DNA of 64,000 nt, from the NCBI GenBank assembly GCA_032158295.1, contig CM063243.1, positions 12,864,931 to 12,928,930 on the forward strand, written 5' to 3'. Position numbers and translations under genes: made by a program. The notes beneath the pieces are model-generated. The model did not search any database. It saw only the letters and a program-made list of their open reading frames with translations, and was not told the DNA's origin. This stretch comes from Pycnopodia helianthoides. Taxonomy: Eukaryota > Echinodermata > Asteroidea > Forcipulatida > Asteriidae. This document shows positions 46,201-56,260 of this stretch, piece by piece (the stretch's first letter is position 1; each line of letters opens with the position of its first letter).

Positions 46201-49200
46201 GGCGCAAACAGTGGAGTGGGACGAACGGGCGGCAAACAGTGGAGTGGGACGAACGGGCGGCAAACAGTGGAGTGGGACGAACGGGCGGCAAACAGTGGAG
46301 TGGGACGAACGGGCGGCAAACAGTGGAGTGGGACGAACGGGCGGCAAACAGTGGAGTGGGACGAACGGGCGGCAAACAGGAGTGGGACAACGGCGCAAAC
46401 AGTGGAGTGGGACGAACGGGGGCAAACAGTGGAGTGGGACGAACGGGCGGCAAACAGTGGAGTGGGACGAACGGGCGGCAAACAGTGGAGTGGGACGAAG
46501 GCGGCAAACAGTGGAGTGGGACGAACGGGCGGCAAACAGTGGAGTGGGACGAACGGGCGGCAAACAGTGGAGTGGGACGAACGGGCGGCAAACAGTGGAG
46601 TGGGACGAACGGGCGGCAAACAGTGGAGTGGGACGAACGGGCGGCAAACAGTGGGAGTGGGACGAAGGGCGGCAAACAGTGGAGTGTGGACGAACGGGCG
46701 GCAAACAGTGGAGTGGGACGAACGGGCGGCAAACAGTGGAGTGGGACGAACGGGCGGCAAACAGTGGAGTGGGACGAACGGGCGGCAAACAGTGGAGTGG
46801 GACGAACGGGCGGCAAACAGTGGGAGAGGGAGATACGAGGGCGGCAAACAGTGGAGTGGGAACGAACGGGGACGACGCGGCAAACGTGGAGTGGGACGAA
46901 CGGCGCAAACAGTGGAGTGGGACGAACGGGCGGCAAACAGTGGGTGGGACGACGGGCGCAAACAGTGGAGTGGGACGGACGGGCGGCAAACAGTGGAGTG
47001 GGACGAAGCGGCAACTGGGGGCCGGGGCAAACAGTGGAGTGGGACGAACGGGCGGCAAACAGTGGACACGTGGGACGAAGACGGGCGGCAAACAGTGGAG
47101 GGGACGAACGGCGGCAAACAGTGGAGTGGGACGAACGGAACGGGCGGGCAAAACAGTGGAGTGGGACGAACGGGCGGCAAACAGTGGGAGTGGGGACGAA
47201 CGGGCGGCAAACAGTGGAGTGGGACGAACGGGCGGCAAACAGTGGAGTGGGACGAACGGGCGGCAAACAGTGGAGTGGGACGAACGGGCGGCAAAACAGT
47301 GGAGTGGGACGAACGGGCGGCAAACAGTGGAGTGGGGAGAGAACGGGCGGCAAACAGTGGAGTGGGACGAGACGGGCGGCAAACAGTGGAGTGGGACGAA
47401 CGGGCGGCAAACAGTGGAGTGGGACGAACGGGCGGCAAACAGTGGAGTGGGACGAACGGGCGGCAAACAGTGGAGTGGGGCGAACGGGCGGCAAACAGTG
47501 GGTGGGACGAACGGGCGGCAAACAGTGGAGTGGGACGAACGGGCGGCAAACGTGGAGTGGGAAAGCGAACGTGGGGACGGCAAACAGTGGAGTGGGAAAC
47601 GGGCGGCAAAGGGGCGGGGGGAAAATGGGGGGAACGTGGAGTGGGACGAACGGGCGGCAAACAGTGGAGTGGGACGAACGGGCGGCAAACAGTGGAGGGG
47701 ACAACGAGGGGCGGCAAACAGTGGAGTGGACGAACGGGCGGCAAACAGTGGAGTGGGACGAACGGGCGGCAAACAGTGGAGTGGGCGAACGGGGCGGCAA
47801 ACAGTGGAGGGACGAACGGGCGGCAAACAGTGGAGTGGGACGAACGGGCGGCAAACAGTGGAGGGGGAGGAACGGGCGGCAAACAGTGGAGTGGGACGAG
47901 ACGGGCGGCAAACAGTGGAGTGGGACGAACGGGCGGCAAACAGTGGAGTGGGACGAACGGGCGGCAAACAGTGGAGTGGGACGAACGGGCGGCAAACAGT
48001 GGAGTGGGACGAACGGGCGGCAAACAGTGGAGTGGGACGACGGCGGCAAACAGTGGAGTGGGACGAAAGGAGGGCGGCAAACAGTGGAGTGGGACGAACG
48101 GGCGGCAAACAGTGGAGTGGGACGCAACGGGCGGCAAACAGTGGAGTGGGACGAACGGGCGGCAAACAGTGGAGTGGGACGAACGGGCGGCAAACAGTGG
48201 AGTGGGACGAACGGGCGGCAACAGTGGAGGGGACGAACGGGCGGCAAAACAGTGGAGTGGGACGAACGGGCGGCAAACAGTGGAGTGGGGACGACGGGCG
48301 GCAAACAGTGGAGGGACGAACGGGCAAACAGTGGAGTGGAGACGGCGGCGGGGGCACGGCGGCAAAGTGGTGGGCGAACGGGCGCAAACGGGGGGGGGCG
48401 GCAACAGTGAGGCAACGGCGCAAACAGTGGAGTGGGCAACGGGCGCAAACAGTGGAGTGGGCGACGGCGGAACGGGAGGCGAGGGCGGCAAACATGGGGG
48501 GACGGGCGCAAAAGTGGAGTGGACGAACGGGCGCAAACGGGAGTGGGACGACGGGCGGCACGGGGGGAAACGGGCGCAAACATGAGTGGGACAACGGCGG
48601 CAAAAGTGGAGTGGAGAGGCGCAAAAGGGGAACGCGAGGGGGACGGGCGAACGGATGGCAGGGCGGCAAACATGGGTGGACAACGGGGGCCTAGTGGGAC
48701 GAGGGCAAACAGGATGGGCGAACGGCGGAAAAGGGTGGAAGGCGCAAACGTGAGTGGACGAACGGGGCAACAGTGAGTGGCGACGGCGGCAACATGGGGA
48801 AAGGCGCAAACAGTGAGTGGACGAACGGGGGCAACGTGGGTGGAGGGCCAAACAGTGAGGGACGACGGCGGCAAACAGTGGGTGGGACGAACGGGGGCAA
48901 AGGGAGTGGCGAACGGCGCAAACAGTGAGTGGACGAACGGGCGCAAACAGGTGGCGAAGGGCGCACAGTGGGGGGGACGACGGGCGGAAACGTGGAGTGG
49001 CGAGGGCGCAAAAGGGTGGACACACGGCGGCAAACGGAGGGCGACGGCGGCAACATGGAGTGGGACGAACGGGCCGTGGAGTGGGGGCAAACGTGGATGG
49101 GACAAGGGCGGCAACGGGAGGGGCACGGGAACAGGGAGGGACGAACGGGGGCAAACAGTGGGTGGGGCGCAAACGTGAGGGACGACGCGGCAAGTGGAGT

Positions 49201-49988
49201 GGGACAGAACGGGGCGGCAAACAGTGGAGTGGGACGAACGGGCGGCAAACAGTGGAGTGGGACGAACGGGCGGCAAACAGTGGAGTGGGACGAACGGGCG
49301 GCAAACAGTGGAGTGGGACGAACGGGCGGCAAACAGTGGAGTGGGACGAACGGGCGGCAAACAGTGGAGTGGGACGAACGGGCGGCAAACAGTGGAGTGG
49401 GACGAACGGGCGGCAACAGTGGAGTGGGACGAACGGGCGGCAAACAGTGGGGTGGACGAACGGCGGCAAACAGTGGAGTGGACGAAGGGCGGAAACATGG
49501 GGGGACAACGGGCAGGCAAACGTGGAGTGGCGACAGGGCGGCAACAGAGTGGGACAAACGGGCGGCAAACAGGGGGATGGAGAGACGGGCGGCAAACAGT
49601 GGAGTGGGACGACGGGCGGCAAACGGGAGTGGGACGAACGGGCGGCAAACAGTGGGTGGGACGGGGCGGCAAACGTGGAGTGGGACGAACGGGGAAATGA
49701 TGGCGAAGGCAACAGGCAACGGCGAAGATGACACAAGTGAGGGGAGAAGAAAGAGTGGAGAAGCGAGGACGCGGCAAACAGTGGAGTGGGACGAACGGGC
49801 GGCAAACAGTGGAGTGGGACGAACGGGCGGCAAACAGTGGAGTGGGTACGAACGGGCGGCAAACAGTGGAGTGGGACGAACGGGCGGCAAACAGTGGAGT
49901 GGGACGAACGGGCGGCAAACAGTGGAGTGGGACGAACGGGCGGCAAACAGTGGAGTGGGACGAACGGGCGGCAAACAGTGGAGTGGGA
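43241..49988. repeat. 28-bp satellite made of four 7-mers
   Basis: The unit is GGGCGGC + AAACAGT + GGAGTGG + GACGAAC. From 43425 to 44640 about 43 units are almost perfect. Later blocks alternate perfect runs (45360-45570, 46200-46370, 49220-49410, 49770-49985) with very noisy runs (45180-45360, 45780-46090, 48330-49200). Neither strand of the unit contains a stop triplet in any frame, and the length is 1 modulo 3, so continuous open frames arise in all six frames without coding meaning. I see no start context, splice site or non-repeat coding inside. Confidence 0.95.
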
Positions 49989-50014
49989 TAGTACAAGATA
50001 TTGTTTGTATTAGA

Positions 50015-50146
50015 GAATTCTCATAGCTATGTACTGAACTGGGATTTTAGGAATTCTCATAGCTATGTACTGAACTGGGATTTTAGGAATTCTCATAGCT
50101 ATGTACTGAACTGGGATTTTAGGAATTCTCATAGCTATCTATTGAA
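50015..50146. repeat. 36-bp tandem repeat, 3.7 copies
   Basis: The unit starts GAATTCTCATAGCTATGTAC and ends GGGATTTTAG; three copies are identical and the fourth changes near its end (CTATCTATTGAAC). It lies directly between the satellite and the TGACC cluster. Confidence 0.9.
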
Positions 50147-50149
50147 CTT

Positions 50150-50216
50150 TGACCTGAACTTTGACCTCTGACCCTTGACCTCTGACCTGACCTTTGACCT
50201 TTGACCTTTGACCCCT
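50150..50216 (-). promoter_or_regulatory. Cluster of TGACCTTTGACC motifs (DR1-like on the minus strand)
   Basis: Six to eight TGACC half-sites spaced by 1-3 bp, several as TGACCTTTGACC, which is the reverse complement of an AGGTCAAAGGTCA direct repeat (DR1) bound by nuclear receptors such as HNF4/RXR. The paralogous spot at 17208-17265 has a shorter version. It may simply be a simple repeat; function is inferred from motif only. Confidence 0.4.
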
Positions 50217-50609
50217 TAAAAACGTTTATCTCACGTTTGTATAGTTTGTATAGGTTTTGTTATTCTATTTAAATTACAGACTCAAAAGAAGGACTCTTCA
50301 TTACCACTGGTTTATTTTTATCTTTTTCTTTATTTCTTTGCATCTGAATATGCAAACACATTACAAAAAGAGGTACTTTATTACAACTCTTTAGATAAAA
50401 GATTCACATTCACCGATATTTTTATGTGAATGCTAAACTTGTGCATGTAAACAGTAAAAAGTTACATAAGAATTGTCTTTATTTGTTGCAAACTTCTAAC
50501 TGTTTACATACAAGTTTAACATTCAAATAAACTTAATTTTTACTGCAATTTTCAAACAGTGAAGATACAAGTGGAATATTAAAAGAAATGAGCTATTTGA
50601 ACGTTAATA

Positions 50610-51500
50610 AGTGCAAGGCTTAAAGTGGTGAATAAATGCAAGGATAAATAAATGCAATGAGAGAAGTGATAAATAATTGCACAGAGGACCGGGTAAATAA
50701 GTGCAAGGCTAGAAGGAAACGCAAGTAGGGAAGTGTCAACTAAGCGCAAGGCAAAGTTGATAAACGCAAGGAGGGAAGTGGTAAAGAAACGCAAAGAGGG
50801 AAGTGGTAAAGAAACGCAAGGAGGGAAGTGGTAAAGAAACGCAAAGAGGGAAGTGGTAAAGAAACGCAAAGAGGAAAGTATGAAAGTGAAAAAGAAACGC
50901 AAAGATGGAAGTGGTAATGAATTGCAAGGAGGGAAGTGATAAAGAAACGCAAGGATGGAAGTGATAAAGATACACAAAGAGGGAAGTGATAAAAAAACGC
51001 AAGGATGGTAGTGGTTAAGAAACCCAAGAATGAAAGTGTTTAAAAAACACACAAAGATGGTAGTGGTAAAGAAACGCAAGGATGGAAGTGTTTAAAAAAC
51101 TCAAGGATTGAAGTGAAAAAGAAACGCAAGGATGGAAGTGGTAAAAAATACACTAGGAGGGAAGTGGTAAAGAAACGCAAGGATGGAAGTGGTAAATAAA
51201 CGCAAGGAGGGAAGTGGTAAAGAAACGCCAGGATGGAAGTGATAAATAAACGCAAGGAGGGAAGTGGTAAAGAAACGCCAGGATGGAAGTGATAAATAAA
51301 CGCAAGGAGGGAAGTGGTAAAGAAACGCCAGGATGGAAGTGATAAATAAACGCAAGGAGGGAAGTGGTAAAGAAACGCAAGGAGGGAAGTGGTAAAGAAA
51401 CGCAAGGAGGGAAGTGATTAAAAAAAGGGTGGAAGTGATAAAGAAACCCCAGGATAGAAGAAATAAAGAAATTCAAGGATGGAAGTGTTTTAAAAAATGG
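50610..51500. repeat. 25-bp minisatellite
   Basis: About 30 units of GTAAAGAAACGCAAGGAGGG plus AAGTG with AGG/ATGG and AAAG/AAATA variants; the 51180-51400 part has a 50-bp higher-order alternation. A decayed equivalent lies at 17330-18170. From 51500 to 52100 no gene is seen. Confidence 0.85.
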
Positions 51501-52160
51501 GTAAAAATGTGTAAGATTATGATAAACACGTAGGTGCAAGGGAAGCAAATGTACATTAAACATAACATTTAAAAGGGAAAAGTTCAAAGGGATTAAAAGT
51601 AATTATAAGGGTTAGAAAAACTTCATGGTAAGGAATGAGGGTAGATGAGGAAGGACGCAGGGATATTAAAGAGGATTCTTACATTTTTTGTGTTGGCTAC
51701 TAATCCAGATTTAGGAGAGAAGGGTTGGTTGTACTTGAGCATCATGTGAAGGGAGGGGTAGTGGTGTAAGATTATAATGAACACAGGTGCCATTTAGCAG
51801 TGGTAAAAAGTTAGTTTGTTAGAGAAGAGAAGGGTTAAAACATATTTCAATCTAGGAACATTCAACATAAGTTATTTGAAAAGATGTATAAAGCTATTTT
51901 TAATATAACCAGTTGAAGTATTTCATTTAAAGACAAATTACTTATTTGTAGTTAACATTACTCTGAAATAGTTTTTTATGTCAAACTTGTGAAAAATTTA
52001 TTCTTGCTCAACCAGAAAGGTTGTTCTTAAATGCTTTGTTAAAGAAACACTTAAACATCACTTCGTTACCCTGGATCGCACTTCAGAGAAAAGTCCTTTA
52101 AAGTTAACAGTTTCTTTCCTAGATGACTCCAGAACAGATCCAAGTTCCATGATGGCTTAA

Positions 52161-52496
52161 AGGCACTGGACACTATTGGTAATTACTCAAAATAATTGTT
52201 AGCATAAAAACGTACTTTGGAGAGCTGTTGATAGTATAAAACATTGTGAGCAATGGCTCCCTCTGAAGTAACATAGTTTTTGAGAAAGAAGTAATTTCTC
52301 AGTAAAATATTTGAATCTAAGAGCACACAACTTCGTGTGACAACATGGACAAGGGTGTTTTTTCTTCCATTACTATCTCGCAACTTCGCTGACCAATTGA
52401 GTTCAAATTTTCACAGGTTTGTTATTTTTTGCATATGTTGAGATACACAAAGTGAGAAGACTGGTCTTTGACAATTACCAAAGATGTCCAGTGTCT
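52161..52496 (-). mobile_element. TTAA-type MITE, family 1, inserted in a minisatellite
   Basis: It is flanked by TTAA (52157-52160 and 52497-52500). The ends are AGGCACTGGACAC and GATGTCCAGTGTCT. The interior is the reverse complement of 6386-6765. The neighbouring minisatellite units carry the uninterrupted site GGCTTAATAAGATTC or GGTTTAATAAGATTC, which shows the element's exact limits. Confidence 0.85.
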
Positions 52497-52900
52497 TTAA
52501 TAAGATTCTGTCCATGATAGCTTAATAAGATTCTGTCCATGATGGTTTAATAAGATTCTGTCCATGATGGTTTAATAAGATTATGTCCATGATGACTTAA
52601 TAAGATTCTGTCCATGGCGGCATTATAAGATTCTGTCCATGGCGGCATTATAAGATTCCGTCCATGGCGGCATTATAAGATTCTGTCCATGGCGGCATTA
52701 TAAGATTCTGTCCATGGCGGCATAATAAGATTCTGTCCATGGCGGCATTATAAGATTCTGTCCATGGCGGCATTATAAGATTCTGTCCATGGCGGCATTA
52801 TAAGATTCTGTCCATGGCGGCATTATAAGATTCTGTCCATGGCGGCATAATAAGATTCTGTCCATGGCGGCTTTATAAGATGCTGTCCATGAAGCAGTCT
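52497..52900. repeat. 25-bp minisatellite derived from exon-like sequence
   Basis: About 16 units of ATAAGATTCTGTCCATGGCG plus GCATT, starting as CATGATGGCTTA and shifting to CATGGCGGCATT. The unit matches the first part of the minus-strand exons at 55695 and 53021 (CCATGATGGCT...GATTCTGTCC). Confidence 0.85.
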
Positions 52901-53020
52901 TTTGCGTTAAAAGTTTCCAAGAGGACTCCAATGACACGTGGTATCTTCCCCAACTAAAACCAAGTTCTATGATGGCTTCATAAGATTCTGTCCAGTGGCT
53001 TATATAAAAGCAGTTTCTTT

Positions 53021-53118
53021 TTAAGATGATTCCATTGATGCTCGGTATCTTCCCCTACTCAATCCAAGTTCTATGATGGCTTCATAAGATTCCGTCCATG
53101 ATGGCTCAATGAGATTCT
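53021..53118 (-). pseudogene. Minus-strand terminal-exon candidate, EPSW family
   Basis: On the minus strand, CCTGGTGTTTAG precedes the exon. Phase 1 reads NLIEPSWTESYEAIIELGL, then SRGRYRASMESS and TAA (53021-53023). It matches the exon at 55695-55783 (NHEPSW..., SMKSL). Between the two, part of the unit GGACGGAATCTTATGAAGCC is duplicated. The family is not recognised. Confidence 0.35.
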
Positions 53119-53301
53119 CTAAACACCAGGGATAAAAAATACATGAACAATTACAAAGAAACAAATCCAAATCCCAAAACATGATTAGATAGTATGTTTT
53201 CTTGAGTGTCTTACTTGACATGTTGATGTAGATGTCCCATATAAAAATCAAGCATTCTGAGATTGACACTAAGAAAGACATATCAGAAACAGGAACCAGA
53301 C

Positions 53302-53351
53302 CTGCAAGGTTCACAGTGCAACATGTAAGTGTTTGGACTAAATCACATGGT
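53302..53351 (-). other. Possible small minus-strand exon
   Basis: On the minus strand GTCTTTCAG is followed by 50 bp (PCDLVQTLTCCTVNLA in one frame) and then GCAG|GTCTGG. A copy with the same frame (PCDLVKTLKCCTLNLA) lies at about 59505-59554, where it runs straight into a GAAGGAC-type repeat. Confidence 0.3.
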
Positions 53352-53475
53352 CTGAAAGACAATGTTTATAACTTGCAGTATAAGGTCTTGCTTGTACGTT
53401 TGACGTTTCAAAACATCTCCCAGTTTTATGCCAATTTTTGTATCCATCTACAAGCTATGTGAATGACTGTTTTAG

Positions 53476-53660
53476 TTCTAAATACTATTTGAAATGCAGT
53501 GATGCTGCTAGAAAACTATTGTTAGAATCTACTGTTTATGACTTGCTTTGGGAGGCACAGAGAATGCTAATATTTTGTGCATCAGAAACAACAGAACTGA
53601 GTTACAGTTATATGCTGTACTCTCCTATGAGCACATCATTTCATTTCAGCCAAACAGTTT
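53476..53660. repeat. Diverged duplicate block 1 of 3
   Basis: A block containing GGGAGGCACAGAGAATGCTA and CATCAGAAACAACAGAACTG is repeated at 57740-57880 and 60300-60440. On the minus strand each has a short ORF starting MHK and containing SVPPK (17-31 codons). The sequence from 53700 to 54150 is likewise repeated near 57960-58320 and 60480-60840. Confidence 0.6.
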
Positions 53661-54496
53661 TCAGTCAAAGTGATTCTTGACAACCATTTGATTACATATA
53701 TTTTTCCAGAGCATTACATTGTATCATCTACAGTCATAATTCGTAACCTGTTGGAAAGTCAATAACGTCACATGTGCACACATTTTTGTGTATGGTTAGT
53801 TTTTACGTTACGCCCGGCTCTAAAGCTGGCATGTTCAGGAGGACATTTGTAATGAGACCTTGGGTCTTTACAAAACTTAATGTGAAACAAAGTTCAGTAA
53901 CTTAAAAATGTATCAAGTTAATCCTGAGAAAAAAATGGCAGATAGTTTTTCCTTTGGCTTTCCAATAAATGTTGGAGCTAAACTATGTTAAGTGGGCAGG
54001 GCTTATGATGGAATCGTACGACACCAACCAACATGATTGTCCACAACCTAAGAAACTATCAACACTGCAATATGATTACACAGTGAACAGTTTGCGGGGC
54101 TAAAATTCGGAAGGAAACTTCACAAGACCGCTGGGTTTCTAGATTAAAACTGTTACTGGACAAACAAGATTGTCAGAACCAGTATTGAAATGAGAATAAA
54201 AACTATATGCACAGTTTTATATATAAACTTAGAGAACATTTTTCTTAAGAGTTTACAAGCACTTAAATCACTGGGCCTGTGGTCCAGTGTAAATTTGGAG
54301 CCTTGGATTTTGTAATTCATATTGTCTAAATTTTCAAGTAACAATAACTTGGCAAACCAATTATTGTATACTGATGGGTTGTAAATTTGCCTCACATTTC
54401 TAACTCTATTGTTCTGGGTTTTTGTTAAGGAAAGAATACAAAGGTATCAAAGACTGTTCTTCTTCTTTAATATTAAAGATACCTAATTGTATATAC

Positions 54497-54587
54497 CTTT
54501 TGACTGGCTTGCTTGGTTGCTTGGGTCATGATGTGGTTGTAGCTGTATTGTTGGCTGGAAGTAAAGGTCATCATGTGGTTGCAACGT
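54497..54587 (-). CDS. Minus-strand open exon, LQPH family, copy 1
   Basis: The acceptor TTTTTACAG and the donor AAAAG|GTATAT (minus strand) flank it. The 91 bp are open in one frame: TLQPHDDLYFQPTIQLQPHH, then DPSNQASQSK. It is rich in Q, P and H and has two repeats of a x-Q-P-x-D/T motif. The copy at 61640-61733 is open in the same frame despite several indels. Product unknown. Confidence 0.45.
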
Positions 54588-54599
54588 CTGTAAAAATTA

Positions 54600-55680
54600 A
54601 CATACACTCTAAAAATTATAATTTCATCTAAAAATATAAATGGATTAGTGAAAATGAAAACCTTAATTCTTTAAAAAGGAATGGATTTTGTTGTTAGATA
54701 TTTTTATATTCCCAAATACATTGATTATCTTCAAACCCAATGGCCTGAGAAACTATAAATAGTTGCTTCTGAGCATCTAAATCAAGTTTGAATCAGGTCT
54801 TATTTGTGCTACCTTGCAAGGTGGGAGAAATAAGCATGTAAAAATGTATCAGATATAACAAAATATGCAGCTAACATACATGTAATATGCTTTACAAAAA
54901 CTTAACGAAGTCAAGGTTGAATCTTTCTGATTTAAACTTCCAGCTAGGATTCATTGAACCCTTCACCAAAAAATCACTGCATGGACTATACTTGTTCAGT
55001 AACTATACGTTACTTAGTGTACTGAGCTTCATACTTCTGAGCCTAGGTGTAAATCACCTGTAGATTTTCCCATGATAAACATTTGTCTTAAAATGAAAAT
55101 TGCCTCTAATTGCGTCCCATATTTAAAACGTTTTGCAGTCCAATGTTGTTAATTCTTGCGCTAATTAGTCTTGTTCAAATAAACAATGTCTGCAAATGGT
55201 TCTGGTTGAGCAGAATATTATTATTCTTTATTCCTACAAGTACATGGTAATGCTTGCATGTTTTCCAAACCTCATCAACATCTCATGCATCTTAAACATT
55301 TCTTGGTGTTAACCTTAGTATCTGTATCCACTGATCTTAAGAATTTTGCCTCTGAAATGCAGAGTAATGGATTGTGAAAATTCCATTGACTGAAGTCTTA
55401 CTTGTCCAAAAACTAAGTACAACACAACTTTTAAAAGTGTTGTAAGTTTCTATCATATCGTACCTTGGCTTTATAAATGATCAGTGACTTCAATATAAAC
55501 TAAATATCTAAGACATCTTCTTTAAGATATTTCAAGTTTATTACCATTGCAGTGTGTTCTATTGATGAAAGTAGGCAATTAGACATAAAAAAATGTTTTC
55601 ATTTTAGTAGGCATTTGTAAAAAGCTTCCAGATCGTGGAGGTTTATTAGACAGTTTTTTGATAATAAAAAACACAAGAAC
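54600..55680. other. Duplicated intronic/intergenic sequence, no gene seen
   Basis: 54720-55130 is closely repeated at 61850-62280 (for example GTGCTACCTTGCAAGGTGGG). No coding frame is supported. Confidence 0.5.
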
Positions 55681-55694
55681 TGATGATAACATAC

Positions 55695-55783
55695 CTAGAT
55701 AGATAGACTCTTCATGCTTGGTATTTTCCTCAACTGGATTGGACCAACGTTCCATGATGGCTCATGATTCTGTCCAGCAGCAG
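55695..55783 (-). CDS. Minus-strand terminal-exon candidate, EPSW family
   Basis: The acceptor TGTCTTTACAG and the donor-like CTAG|GTATGT (minus strand) flank it. Phase 1 reads AAGQNHEPSWNVGPIQLRK, then IPSMKSLSI and TAG, which are the last three bases before the GT. The stop is shared in position with the homologous exon at 53021 (…SMESS, stop), so this looks like the C-terminal exon of a small gene or its remnant. Confidence 0.4.
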
Positions 55784-56260
55784 CTGTAAAGACAAAGGAT
55801 AACGGTACAGGCAAGGTAACAAAATCACATATTGAATCCAAAGACATAATGGGATATTTTCTTTTCTTATGTGTCCCACTTCAGATGTAGAGTTCTTAAA
55901 CTACCATCAAGATCTAGCATACTGAGATTGACACCAAGACATATCCAAAGGAAGATTTTAAAATGTTGGAAACACAAAATGATACCTAATTCCTCTTTGC
56001 CATTTTACTCTGTGTATGAACAACTACCATAGGTTATGTTTGTTGAGGTTGGGGAATAACTCAGGTGTGACACACAGCTCACAGTGAGACACTCACACAA
56101 CATGTATTCATGATCTGAATAAGTATAAGGTTTAGTGTTTCATGTAGACTCTTACTTTGGTGGTAAACTTGCCTTTAATCTACAGGCTTTGTGAAAGACT
56201 GTAGACTAAAATTTAATAAAAAGACATATTGGAATTTTGCTTTAAGTTTTGCTTGATTAC

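Noticed and set aside
43241..49988. CRISPR array (regular 28-bp repeats)
   Set aside because: There are no spacers; the units are contiguous, and the window is eukaryotic.
43241..49988. G-quadruplex array
   Set aside because: Each unit has only two or three short G runs separated by loops mostly longer than 7 bases, so stable intramolecular quadruplexes are not predicted from the pattern.
39623..49996. Giant open frames (up to about 3,457 codons) on both strands
   Set aside because: They come from stop-free 7-mer and 28-mer repeats, exist in all six frames at once, and lack a conventional start (the longest begins at a TTG-type codon), introns or non-repeat domains.
50579..51587. Minus-strand open frames with repeated FFTTSLLAFLYHF-type peptide
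   Set aside because: They are translations of the 25-bp minisatellite in several frames; no domain or start context.
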